From an uncultured Bacilli bacterium (GTDB taxonomy: Bacteria > Bacillota_I > Bacilli_A > RF39 > UBA660): a stretch of DNA of 18,473 nucleotides. Numbering within the stretch: the first letter of the stretch is position 1; each line of letters starts with the position of its first letter. The stretch spans positions 1 through 18,473 of the forward strand of contig CAKPQS010000023.1 in NCBI GenBank assembly GCA_934179675.1, given 5' to 3'. Under the pieces are notes generated by a model. That model made no database searches, was not told where the DNA came from, and was given only the letters and a program-made list of their open reading frames with translations. This document shows, in pieces, positions 1 to 7,917 of this stretch. Both the position numbers and the translations under genes were made by a program.

Positions 1-28
1 CCCAATTCAATATAAAATTGAATCAGGG
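1..28 (-). terminator. Possible intrinsic terminator downstream of ndk (cut by window edge)
   Basis: An inverted repeat pairs CCC with GGG and ATTCAA with TTGAAT across a short internal loop. It lies about 40 nt past the ndk stop. The U-tract needed for minus-strand termination would lie outside the window, so this is only a candidate. On the plus strand the hairpin is followed by TTTT and could serve a convergent neighbour. Confidence 0.3.
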
Positions 29-69
29 TTTTAATGATTGTTTTTTATAAACTGTCTATTTTTACTTGA

Positions 70-513
70 CTAGTTCAAATTTGACTTTCTTTTTAGTAAC
101 ACTTTTTTATATTTATTAAATCTATTTAATTCAATTAAAGCATTTTCTTTCGAATCACTAGCATGCATAACATTACAAGTAACATCTTCCTTATTACCAT
201 AAATATATCTGATAGTACCCTTTTCAGCTTTATTTGGATTAGTTGCACCCATTAAAGTACGAACCCTATTAATTGCATCATCACCAAATACAGTCATTGA
301 AATAATTGGTCCAGATAACATAAATTCTTGTAAATGAGGGAAAAAAGGTTTATCAACTAAATGAGCATAATGTTCTTTAATAAAATCATCATTTAAATTA
401 ACAATATGAACATCTTTAATAGATAGTCCTAAATCTAACATTCTTTCCATTACATTTTTAAATACTTTTTTTCTAAACCCATCAGGTTTAATCATTACAA
501 ATGTTTCTTCCAT
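70..513 (-). CDS. ndk: Nucleoside diphosphate kinase
   Basis: Transfers the terminal phosphate of ATP to NDPs through a phospho-histidine, balancing cytosolic (d)NTP pools. The frame opens further upstream, but the start taken is the ATG at 513 (MEETFVMIKPDG), preceded by AAAGGA. This gives 147 aa, close to the family's usual length, and leaves a 10-nt gap after nrnA. Visible motifs are MIKPDG near the N-terminus, SGP, RTLMGATNP, GTIR and the active-site block NVMHASDS with the catalytic His. The residues matching the known nucleotide-binding Arg, Thr, Arg and Asn are all kept. The usual GDF after GTIR is replaced by YIY, and the loop before the active His is divergent, so this is an unusual but probably active enzyme. 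It is the last gene of the nrnA-ndk unit. Confidence 0.9.
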   Translation of the reverse strand: MEETFVMIKPDGFRKKVFKNVMERMLDLGLSIKDVHIVNLNDDFIKEHYAHLVDKPFFPHLQEFMLSGPIISMTVFGDDAINRVRTLMGATNPNKAEKGTIRYIYGNKEDVTCNVMHASDSKENALIELNRFNKYKKVLLKRKSNLN

Positions 514-523
514 AAAATCCTTT

Positions 524-1480
524 CTAATTAACCTCTTTATATTCTTTACATACATTATCTAGAGCTTCAACAATAGCTTCTGTTTCTTCGTAAGTTTTGA
601 CCTTTATTCCAGAAGCATAAGCATGTCCTCCACCACCAAATAATTGAGCGGTAGTATTAATTACAGGTCCTCTTGATCTAATTGATACACGAATATTATT
701 ATTCACAGAATCAATTGAAAATAAAACCCAAACTAATATTTCATCAATATAGTTAAAATTATTAATCATATTTCCTGCTGTTGCAACATCAATATTATAT
801 TCATGCATTTTATCTTCAGTTATTAATAAATGTCCAACACCATTTTCTGTAACTTTCATATTTTCTGATATATAACCTTGAAATCTTAATTCTTTTAAAG
901 GTCTAATATATAAATTATTATAAATTTTATCCATATCAATTTTTTGTTCTTTTAATAATCTAGATACTAAAGAAAATGTTTTTTCAGATGTATATGAATA
1001 TAAAAATCTATTAGTATCTGCAACTAAACCAATATATAATTTTTCAGCAATTTCTTTATTAAATTTAAATGGTGTATTAAAAACTAATTCCATAACCATT
1101 TGTGATGCACTAGAGGCTTTATCATCAATCCATTCAATATCACAAAATTTTTCAACAAAAGGATGATGATCAATTTTAATTCGATATGCAAAATCTTTAT
1201 AATTAGCACCATCAACTCTTTTAGAATCCGGTATATCTGTTACAATTAGTAATGCATTATCTAAATTATCTGGTATTTTATCTAAAGTACCTAAATACTT
1301 AAATTTATTCGCACTAGCTCCTACTGTATATACATTTTTATAAGGAAATTTATTTAATATAATATCTTTTAAAGCTAAACTACTAGCAAGAGCATCAGGA
1401 TCTGGCCCTATATGTCTAGCAATTACGATCGTATTATATTTTTTTATAGTTTTATATATTTTTTTATAAATATTATTCAT
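524..1480 (-). CDS. nrnA: DHH/DHHA1 phosphoesterase, NrnA-like oligoribonuclease/pAp phosphatase
   Basis: Belongs to the DHH-DHHA1 family. The usual role of NrnA in Firmicutes is degradation of short oligoribonucleotides and dephosphorylation of pAp, using Mn2+. In 318 aa I see the first metal motif HIGPDPDA (about 23-30), a TDIPDS motif (about 81-86), the DHH triad (104-106) and the DHHA1 substrate-binding motif GGGGHAYASG (about 282-291). The start ATG at 1480 follows AGGTG. A TATAAT at 1509-1514 could be the -10, but no good -35 is visible. The gene lies just downstream of the ackA terminator and is followed 10 nt later by ndk, so the two are probably co-transcribed. Assignment to NrnA rather than another DHH subfamily rests on length and motif spacing. 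Confidence 0.85.
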   Translation of the reverse strand: MNNIYKKIYKTIKKYNTIVIARHIGPDPDALASSLALKDIILNKFPYKNVYTVGASANKFKYLGTLDKIPDNLDNALLIVTDIPDSKRVDGANYKDFAYRIKIDHHPFVEKFCDIEWIDDKASSASQMVMELVFNTPFKFNKEIAEKLYIGLVADTNRFLYSYTSEKTFSLVSRLLKEQKIDMDKIYNNLYIRPLKELRFQGYISENMKVTENGVGHLLITEDKMHEYNIDVATAGNMINNFNYIDEILVWVLFSIDSVNNNIRVSIRSRGPVINTTAQLFGGGGHAYASGIKVKTYEETEAIVEALDNVCKEYKEVN

Positions 1481-1528
1481 ACAACACCTAACTTTTCTTC
1501 ACATTTACATTATACTACAATTTCCAAA

Positions 1529-1553
1529 GAAAAAAAAGCACTTATGTGCTTTT
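1529..1553 (-). terminator. Intrinsic terminator of ackA
   Basis: An 8-bp perfect stem (AAAAGCAC with GTGCTTTT, 4-nt loop) is followed on the minus strand by a run of T. It begins at the ackA stop codon and separates ackA from nrnA. Confidence 0.87.
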
Positions 1554-2748
1554 AACCGATTACTTTATTAAATGTATCTTTAACAATCATTATTTCTTCA
1601 TTTGTAGGTAATACCATAACTGCTATTTTAGAATCACCATCAGATATAATACCTTCATGTAAATCTTTAAATCCAGCAATTTTATTATTTAGTTCTTCAT
1701 CTAAAGTAACACCTAATACTTTTAATCTGTCCATAACCATTTTACGCATTGTAGAACCATTTTCTAAAACACCAGCTGTAAATACAATAGAATCAACTTT
1801 ACCTTCTAATTCTAGATAATAATCAACAATATATTTTGCTATTCTATTAGCATACATATTTAAAGCAAGAATTGCATTGTCATTACCTTCTGATGCAAGT
1901 TTTTCAACATCACGACAATCAGCAGCTCCACATACTCCAAGAAAACCACTTTTTTTATTTAAATCATCTGTTACTTCATCAATTGATTTTCCTGATTCTT
2001 GCATAACATATTTTAAAATTGATGGATCAATCGCTCCTGATCTAGTTCCCATCATAAGACCATCAAGTGGTGTTAATCCCATTGTTGTATCATAACATTT
2101 ACCATCTTTAACACAAGCTATAGAAGCTCCACTTCCTACATGACAAATAATTAAATTTACATTTTCTTTGCCTAATCTTTTTTTCATTTCTCCAGTTATA
2201 TATTTATGACTAGTTCCATGAAAACCATATTTTCTTACACCATATTTTGTATACCATTCATAAGGTACTGGATAAATAAAGTTTTCTTTTGGCATAGTTT
2301 GATGAAAAGCAGTATCAAATACAGCAACATTTACAACACCTGGTAAAGCAGCTCTCATTGCGTTTATACCTGCTAAATTACCTGGATGATGAAGTGGACC
2401 TAATTTAGTTAAATCTTCAATATCTTTTACAACTTCATCTGTTATTACTACTGAATCAGAATATTTTTCTCCTCCATGTAATACTCTATGACCAACACCT
2501 TTAATTTCATCTAATGATGAAACTACTTTATTTTTTAGTAATTCATCAATTAAAACTTCTACAGCTTCCGTATGGTTTTTAAGGTATCTTTCACTTCTTA
2601 TTTTTTCTCCATTAATTTTAACATTCCAAAAGCAATCTGGCATACCTATTTTTTCAATATAACCACTAATTAATGCTTTTTCTTCTGGCATTTCATATAA
2701 TTGAAATTTTAATGATGAACTACCAGCATTTACACATAATATTTTCAT
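1552..2748 (-). CDS. ackA: Acetate kinase
   Basis: Interconverts acetyl phosphate + ADP and acetate + ATP. In fermentative Bacillota it makes ATP from acetyl-CoA together with phosphotransacetylase, which is not in this window. The protein is 398 aa, the usual length. It begins with the family signature VNAGSSSLKF (residues 6-15) and keeps GHRVLHGG (catalytic Arg about 88), FDTAFHQ (catalytic Asp about 145), HGTSH (His about 181), GTRSGAIDPS and a C-terminal TNEE metal-binding Glu. The start ATG follows AAGGAG with good spacing. A TTGAAC / TATTAT pair at 2793-2798 and 2768-2773 may be its promoter, but the 19-nt spacer is long. It is monocistronic, ending in the terminator at 1529-1553. Confidence 0.97.
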   Translation of the reverse strand: MKILCVNAGSSSLKFQLYEMPEEKALISGYIEKIGMPDCFWNVKINGEKIRSERYLKNHTEAVEVLIDELLKNKVVSSLDEIKGVGHRVLHGGEKYSDSVVITDEVVKDIEDLTKLGPLHHPGNLAGINAMRAALPGVVNVAVFDTAFHQTMPKENFIYPVPYEWYTKYGVRKYGFHGTSHKYITGEMKKRLGKENVNLIICHVGSGASIACVKDGKCYDTTMGLTPLDGLMMGTRSGAIDPSILKYVMQESGKSIDEVTDDLNKKSGFLGVCGAADCRDVEKLASEGNDNAILALNMYANRIAKYIVDYYLELEGKVDSIVFTAGVLENGSTMRKMVMDRLKVLGVTLDEELNNKIAGFKDLHEGIISDGDSKIAVMVLPTNEEIMIVKDTFNKVIG

Positions 2749-2781
2749 TTTCTCACTCCTTGTTTATATAATACCACATTT

Positions 2782-3756
2782 TTATAAATTTTGTTCAAAA
2801 AATGTCACTATTTTTTTAACTTCTTCAATAGTTTTAGCTTTACATACTTCCTCTTTTACTTCTTTAGAATTATTCTCACCTTTTAAATACCAAGATATAT
2901 GACTTCTTATCTCTAAAAGTGCTGATTTTTCAGATTTATATTTTACAAGTAAATCTAAATGTTTTTTCATCATTTCTATTTTTTCATGTAGTTCTATTTT
3001 ATTTGGTTCTTTATTATTTTCTAAATATTCAATAGTTTCTTTAATTAACCATGGATTACCTAATAATCCCCTTCCAATCATAACAGCATCGCAATTAGTT
3101 TCATCTAACATTCTTTTAGCATCATAGCAACTTTTTATGTCACCATTACCAATAACAGGAATACTAACATTTTCTTTTATTTTTTTTATTATATTCCAAT
3201 CAGCTTTTCCACTATATCCTTGAGCTCTTGTTCTTGGATGAATCGTAATAGCACTCCCTCCAGCTTTTTCTATTATTCGTGCTATTTCAATGGCATTTAT
3301 ATTATCATTATCCCAACCACTTCTTATTTTTACTGTAACCGGAACATTTACTGCACTTTTTACTTTTCTTACTATTTCTTCTACTTTAAACGGATTTTTT
3401 AACAATCCACTTCCAGCATCAGAATGTAGAGCAACTTTAGGTACAGGACATCCCATATTTATATCTATGATATCTACTTTATGTAAACTACATATTATTT
3501 GAGCTGCTTTAGCCATTACATCAGGATTTGATCCAAATATTTGAACACCTACTTTCATATTTAAATCATCAATACCATTTAACATAGCAAATGTTTTTTT
3601 ATTATTTCTAATTATAGCTTCTGAACTAATTAATTCTGTAAATGCTAAATCACAACCCATTTGTTCAATTATTTTCATATATGACGGATTAGATATTCCC
3701 GCCATTGGTGCCATTACAACATTGTTTTTTATTTCAATATTATCAATTTTAAACAT
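2782..3756 (-). CDS. dus: tRNA-dihydrouridine synthase (DusB-like)
   Basis: FMN-dependent reduction of specific uridines to dihydrouridine in tRNA. I use the ATG at 3756 (MFKIDNIEI), preceded by AGAGG, rather than the longer frame opening at 3807, because the upstream codons overlap the promoter and terminator area. This gives 324 aa, normal for Dus. Motifs in order are VMAPMAGISN (FMN site), ELISSEA, GVQIFG, the catalytic-Cys block INMGCPVPKV, SGLLKNP, VKIRSGWD, TIHPRTRAQGYSGKADW and GNGDI, then IGRGLLGNPW. A TATAAT at 3778-3783 lies just upstream. It sits between the ftsX terminator and ackA and looks monocistronic. Confidence 0.92.
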   Translation of the reverse strand: MFKIDNIEIKNNVVMAPMAGISNPSYMKIIEQMGCDLAFTELISSEAIIRNNKKTFAMLNGIDDLNMKVGVQIFGSNPDVMAKAAQIICSLHKVDIIDINMGCPVPKVALHSDAGSGLLKNPFKVEEIVRKVKSAVNVPVTVKIRSGWDNDNINAIEIARIIEKAGGSAITIHPRTRAQGYSGKADWNIIKKIKENVSIPVIGNGDIKSCYDAKRMLDETNCDAVMIGRGLLGNPWLIKETIEYLENNKEPNKIELHEKIEMMKKHLDLLVKYKSEKSALLEIRSHISWYLKGENNSKEVKEEVCKAKTIEEVKKIVTFFEQNL

Positions 3757-3794
3757 ATTTAACCTCTTTGTTTTATAATTATAATATATTTTAA

Positions 3795-3820
3795 CAAAAA
3801 ATGCCACATAAGTGACATTT
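3795..3820 (-). terminator. Intrinsic terminator of prfB-ftsE-ftsX
   Basis: A 9-bp stem (AAATGTCAC with GTGGCATTT, one G-U pair, 4-nt loop) is followed by a run of T on the minus strand. It starts at the ftsX stop codon. Confidence 0.86.
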
Positions 3821-4718
3821 AAATTTTCAAATATTTTTTACTAGCTCTATAACTACCAATCATACCAACTAAAGCACCAACACCTAAAATAATTAAAGAT
3901 GTATAGTATATAAATGGCATAGGTGCAACAAGTTTTAATATTGGTGAGAATAATTGACCATTAAGTTTATCATAAATTGATGAATAACCATATAAAGTAA
4001 TAAATATAGGTATAATTGATCCAATTAATCCAATAATTAATCCTTCAAATATAAAAGGTATTTTAATATTTAAATTAGATGCACCAACTAATCTCATAAT
4101 TTCTATTTCTTTTCTACGTGCTATAATTGCAATTTTAATAGTATTAGAAATTAAGAAAGCAGTTACTAAAATAAGTGCTACAACAATTATAATACTACCT
4201 TTTCTAATAGCATCAAAAATATTAACTAAATCTCTTATTGCTTCTTTTCCATATTGAACAAAATCTACTTCATCATAAACTTCTATTTTAGAAGCAACTT
4301 CATCAATTTTTTTTAAATCTTTTACTTTAACAATATAAGTAGAAGATAAAGGATTATTTTCATCAGTACGACCTTCTAATATATTGGCAAGTGCTGAATC
4401 AGCATCCATCATTTCCTTTAAAACATCTGTTTTAGATTTGTAAACACAACTAGTAACACCATCTATATCATTAATTTTATTTTTGACATTACTAATATCA
4501 TCATTAGTAGCATCTTTTTTCAAAAAAACAACAATTGACATATCAGATTCTATTAACTTTGTAAAATTATTAACATTATAAGTTAAAACAATGGAAATTG
4601 CTACTACAATTAATGTTATAGTCGTACAAAGTATAGAAGCCATTGATAATGATAAATTTCTAAATACACCCTTGAAAGCATCTCTTATGTTACGCCCAAA
4701 TATTCTAATGTACTGCAT
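3819..4718 (-). CDS. ftsX: Cell-division ABC transporter permease FtsX
   Basis: Membrane partner of FtsE. In Gram-positives the FtsEX complex activates peptidoglycan hydrolases such as CwlO or PcsB-type proteins. The 299-aa protein shows the FtsX layout: a short cytoplasmic N-terminus, TM1 at about 25-46, and an extracellular domain of about 120 residues. Two further TM segments (about 174-198 and 220-245) and a final one near 270-290 follow, then a basic tail (SYRASKKYLKI). Its start overlaps the end of ftsE by 14 nt, which suggests coupled translation. It is the last gene of the prfB-ftsE-ftsX unit. No FtsEX-dependent hydrolase is encoded nearby. Confidence 0.93.
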   Translation of the reverse strand: MQYIRIFGRNIRDAFKGVFRNLSLSMASILCTTITLIVVAISIVLTYNVNNFTKLIESDMSIVVFLKKDATNDDISNVKNKINDIDGVTSCVYKSKTDVLKEMMDADSALANILEGRTDENNPLSSTYIVKVKDLKKIDEVASKIEVYDEVDFVQYGKEAIRDLVNIFDAIRKGSIIIVVALILVTAFLISNTIKIAIIARRKEIEIMRLVGASNLNIKIPFIFEGLIIGLIGSIIPIFITLYGYSSIYDKLNGQLFSPILKLVAPMPFIYYTSLIILGVGALVGMIGSYRASKKYLKI

Positions 4719-5400
4719 TTTTATATGTTCCTTCCTTATAATCTTTTAAAATTCTTCCTTCTTCTAAAAGAATAACTCTTTTTTTCATTTTTTCAACAAT
4801 ACCTGTATCATGTGTTACCATAATTACAGTAGTTCCTCTTTTATTAATTTCATCCAAAACATTCATTATTTCATAACTAGTATCTGGATCCAAATTACCA
4901 GTAGGTTCATCACATATTAAAATTTTAGGACCATTAACAATAGCTCGTGCAATAGCAGTTCTTTGTTGTTCACCACCGCTTATTTTTTCCGGATAACTTT
5001 TAGCTTTATTTTTAAGACCAACTAACTCTAGTGCTTTAATAGTCTTATCATGAATTTCATCTTTAGATAAACCTAGAACTTCTAAAGCAAAAGCTACATT
5101 TTCGTATACAGTTGCATGTGGTAATAATTTAAAATCCTGGAAAACTACACCAAGTTTTCTTCTTAATTTATAGACTTTACTGTTTTTTAATCTAGCAACA
5201 TCTATACCACCAACCATAATTTTACCACTAGTAGGTTTTTCTTCACGATATAACATTTTAATTAATGTACTTTTGCCACAACCAGTAGAACCTATAACAA
5301 AAACAAATTCTCCTTTTTCAATATCTAAACTTAAGTTATTAACAGCCATAACACCTGTTTTATATTTTTTATTAACATTTCTTATTTGTATTATATTCAT
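4705..5400 (-). CDS. ftsE: Cell-division ATP-binding protein FtsE
   Basis: ATPase of the FtsEX complex at the division site or cell wall. At 231 aa it is full length. Walker A GSTGCGKST is at 37-45, the Q-loop FQDF near 87-90, the ABC signature SGGEQQR at 141-147, Walker B ILICDEP at 160-166, and the H-loop His near 197. The FQDFKLLPHATVYENVAFAL stretch is typical of FtsE. The ATG overlaps the tandem stop codons of prfB, and the gene overlaps ftsX, so the three form one transcript. Confidence 0.95.
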   Translation of the reverse strand: MNIIQIRNVNKKYKTGVMAVNNLSLDIEKGEFVFVIGSTGCGKSTLIKMLYREEKPTSGKIMVGGIDVARLKNSKVYKLRRKLGVVFQDFKLLPHATVYENVAFALEVLGLSKDEIHDKTIKALELVGLKNKAKSYPEKISGGEQQRTAIARAIVNGPKILICDEPTGNLDPDTSYEIMNVLDEINKRGTTVIMVTHDTGIVEKMKKRVILLEEGRILKDYKEGTYKNAVH

Positions 5401-5404
5401 TTCA

Positions 5405-6503
5405 TCACCAACTCTTTAAATTATCATTTATAAAATTATCAATATCTCCATCTAACACTTTATCAACATTTGGATTTTCTGTATTCGTTCGATGATCTTT
5501 AACTAAAGTATAAGGACACATTACATAACTTCTTATTTGGGATCCAAAATTAATATCTTTTATTTCACCCTTTAAATTCTTCATTTCTTCATTTTTTTTA
5601 TTACATTCAATTTTATATAATTTACTTTTTAAAACCTCAAAAGCTTCTTCTTTATTTTGAATTTGACTTCTTTGGTTTTGACATGTTACAACAATACCAG
5701 TTGGAAAATGGGTTATTCTAACAGCTGATGGTGTTGTATTAACGCCTTGTCCACCATGACCAGATGCACAGTAACAATCTATTCTTATATCTGAATCTTT
5801 AATTTCGATATCTATATTACCACTTTCAATTAAAGGAACAACATCAATTGATGCAAATGATGTATGTCTTCTAGCTCCACTATCAAAAGGTGAGATTCGC
5901 ACTAATCTATGAATACCTTTTTCACATTTTAAATATCCATAAGCATATAATCCATGAACAATCATTGTCATACTTTTGATACCAACTTCAAGACCTTCTT
6001 GTTCATCAATAATTTCATAAGTATAACCTTTTTTTTCACACCATCTCATATACATTCTTTTAAGCATATTGGCCCAATCACAAGCTTCTGTTCCTCCAGC
6101 TCCAGAATGTATTTCTAAAATTGCATCATTTTCATCATATTCTTTATTTAATAATAATTTAACTTCTAAATCATCTAATTTTTTTCTAATATCATCTATT
6201 TCAAGTTCTAATAACGATGCTGTTTCTACATCATTATTTTCTTTTATTTCATTTAATAATTCTAAATTACTTATTATTCTATCTTTTAATTTATTTACAT
6301 CATTTATAATATTTTTATTTGAATTTAGTTCATTTATTATTTTATTACTTTCTCTTCGATCATCCCAAAAACCATTTTCAAGTGTTTTAGACTCTAATTC
6401 TTTTATCTTTACATTTCTTTTTTCAAAGTCAAAGTAACCTCCATAATTCATTAATTTTTATACTAAAGTCATTATATATATTTAATAATTCACCTATTTC
6501 CAT
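5405..6503 (-). CDS. prfB: Peptide chain release factor 2, expressed by programmed +1 frameshift
   Basis: Recognises UAA and UGA stops and triggers peptide release. A 24-codon first frame starts at ATG 6503 (MEIGELLNIYNDF), preceded by AGGAGGG, and reaches an in-frame TGA at 6431-6429. Skipping one base there gives 365 aa in total, exactly the usual RF2 length. The second frame has the SPF tripeptide (ISPFDSGARRHT) and the catalytic GGQ motif (SGHGGQGVNTT). Around GGQ the common GAGGQHVN is varied to GHGGQGVN. The gene ends in two consecutive TGA codons (5407-5402) that run into the ftsE start. Reading only the uninterrupted frame would give a false start at 6451. RF2 senses its own abundance at the internal UGA, a known autoregulatory loop. 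Confidence 0.96.
6428..6442 (-). promoter_or_regulatory. RF2 programmed +1 frameshift site
   Basis: GGAGG (6442-6438), a 3-nt spacer TTA, then the slippery codon CTT (6434-6432) and TGA C. This is the classic prfB arrangement: the internal Shine-Dalgarno-like element pushes the ribosome so that peptidyl-tRNA-Leu slips from CUU to UUU, and GAC is read next. Confidence 0.95.
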
Positions 6504-6522
6504 ATACAACCCTCCTGTGATA

Positions 6523-6551
6523 ATTATAACATATCAAGACCCCTTTTACAA
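6523..6551 (-). promoter_or_regulatory. Promoter of prfB-ftsE-ftsX
   Basis: -35 TTGTAA (6551-6546), 17-nt spacer, -10 TATAAT (6528-6523) preceded by TGT, an extended -10. Predicted transcription starts about 13 nt before the ATG, so the leader is just long enough for the AGGAGGG ribosome site. Confidence 0.72.
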
Positions 6552-6567
6552 CCATGATATGTAAAAC

Positions 6568-6585
6568 GAGTACCTATTGGTACTC
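6568..6585 (-). terminator. Possible terminator of the dnaB-dnaI operon
   Basis: A perfect 7-bp stem GAGTACC / GGTACTC with a 4-nt loop spans the stop codon of the last gene. The following sequence is only GTTTTAC, so the U-tract is weak and some read-through into prfB is possible. Confidence 0.42.
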
Positions 6586-6999
6586 ATCTTTGTTTTTTAT
6601 TTTAGAAAGTAATAATATTTTTTTAATTCCTTTTTCTTTTCTACTATTTAATAAATTACTTTCAATTTTCAAATGATTTTCAATATATTGTACTAAACTA
6701 TCTAAATTTTCATTGCTTGTACAAAATACTTTATCAAAATATGTACTATAAATATATGATAACAAGTTACCTTCTGAATCAATATATCCAAATAAAGTAT
6801 CCTTAACATCATCACCAATACTTTTTTTAACAACAGCAACGGACATATTTAGATCATCATCATATTTAAAATCGCTAATTGAATCATATCTTGCGGATAT
6901 TTCCTTATGATTTTCTAATAAAGCCATTTTACCATCAGCAAATGTAACAATGCTCTTTCTGTTACCAACATTTTTAAATTTTAAAATTGCACTTCCCAT
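6574..6999 (-). CDS. Conserved small protein with WG-repeat-like segments
   Basis: 141 aa, no signal peptide or membrane segment. Two stretches, GKMALLENHKEISARYDSI and FGYIDSEGNLLSYIYSTYFD, resemble WG/KWG beta-repeats (pattern: G-x-A-L-hydrophobic, then GYID-x-x-G-x-x-hydrophobic). I therefore call it WG-repeat-like by eye only. The C-terminus is basic and helical. It starts 2 nt after dnaI, preceded by AGAGG, and is the third gene of the dnaB-dnaI unit. A role connected with replication initiation is possible from position alone; nothing in the sequence proves it. Confidence 0.7.
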   Translation of the reverse strand: MGSAILKFKNVGNRKSIVTFADGKMALLENHKEISARYDSISDFKYDDDLNMSVAVVKKSIGDDVKDTLFGYIDSEGNLLSYIYSTYFDKVFCTSNENLDSLVQYIENHLKIESNLLNSRKEKGIKKILLLSKIKNKDEYQ

Positions 7000-7001
7000 A
7001 T

Positions 7002-7916
7002 CTATTTACCTCTATAATTTTGTGCTACCATTATCATATTTTCTGATAATTGGTTTATTCTTTCCATTATTCGTCTAGCTTTTAACTTGTCAACTCCACT
7101 TTTACTCGTACTTAAATGTTCTTCTAACATATTTATATCTAAATTAGATGTAAAAAATGTAGGTAATTTAGCTTCCATTCTTATATTTAAAATTGGACAC
7201 AACACTTCATCTCTACCCCAATCAGTTAAATTTTCCGCACCAATATCATCTATTAATAAAAGTGGTGCCTTACTCACTGATTCAATTAAACTATTATATT
7301 CACTACTATTAAACGATCCTTTTAATTCACTTAAAAAATAAGGCCAAAAGACTATTACACTTTTTATATTTTTTTTAGCAAGTTCATTAAACATAGCTGA
7401 AATTAAATATGATTTACCAGAACCAAAATTACCATTTAAATATAGTCCTCTTATTTTATTAGGATAATTTTTTATAAAATCATTTAACCATTTAATACAT
7501 GCAAATCTATTTTTATCATCAGTATAAATATCTTTCATTTTAGCATTCTTTAAATATTCATTAGCACCTATTAATTTTACATTTGAACTATATTTATTTT
7601 CTTCTCGCATTTTTTTAAAATAAGCACATGCTTTATATCCAATTTCAATATGTCCATCTATATTAGAAGGTAAATAAGCATATCCTTTTACTTTATTTTT
7701 ACATTCCATTAAATTTTTACATTTTTGACAATTAGAATATTCATTTGAACATTCTACCAAAACAGTTGTATATTTTTTTAATAAATCACTAGATAAATTT
7801 AACTCATTAACCATTTTAGAAAAATCAGGTTTTTTTAAAGCATGATTATATTCTTCATCTAAATCAATAGAAAGAACATTTAATTTTTTAAAAAAATCAT
7901 CATCTAATTTTAACAT
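7002..7916 (-). CDS. dnaI: Primosomal helicase loader DnaI
   Basis: AAA+ ATPase that loads the replicative helicase at origins and restart sites in Bacilli. In 304 aa the N-terminal helicase-interaction domain carries the DnaI zinc-type cysteines (about residues 56, 63, 66, 72 and 97), in the typical CQKC and ACAYFKK contexts. The C-terminal ATPase has Walker A GNFGSGKS (162-169), Walker B LLLIDD (219-224), a sensor-1 TSN (about 257-259) and an Arg-rich segment RRIMERI near 281-287. The start ATG lies 1 nt after the dnaB stop, indicating translational coupling. The dnaB-dnaI pairing itself confirms the identity. Confidence 0.94.
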   Translation of the reverse strand: MLKLDDDFFKKLNVLSIDLDEEYNHALKKPDFSKMVNELNLSSDLLKKYTTVLVECSNEYSNCQKCKNLMECKNKVKGYAYLPSNIDGHIEIGYKACAYFKKMREENKYSSNVKLIGANEYLKNAKMKDIYTDDKNRFACIKWLNDFIKNYPNKIRGLYLNGNFGSGKSYLISAMFNELAKKNIKSVIVFWPYFLSELKGSFNSSEYNSLIESVSKAPLLLIDDIGAENLTDWGRDEVLCPILNIRMEAKLPTFFTSNLDINMLEEHLSTSKSGVDKLKARRIMERINQLSENMIMVAQNYRGK

Positions 7917-7917
7917 A

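Noticed and set aside
1877..2095. Plus-strand open frame within ackA
   Set aside because: It is a shadow of the minus-strand acetate kinase frame, without a ribosome site or recognisable domain; the same holds for open frames opposite dus, prfB, dnaI, the transporter, the 16415 ORF and the 17039 gene.
5402..5407. UGA read as Trp (genetic code 4), suggested by the AT-rich composition
   Set aside because: RF2 is encoded, its gene ends in tandem TGA, and Trp in the housekeeping proteins is encoded by TGG.
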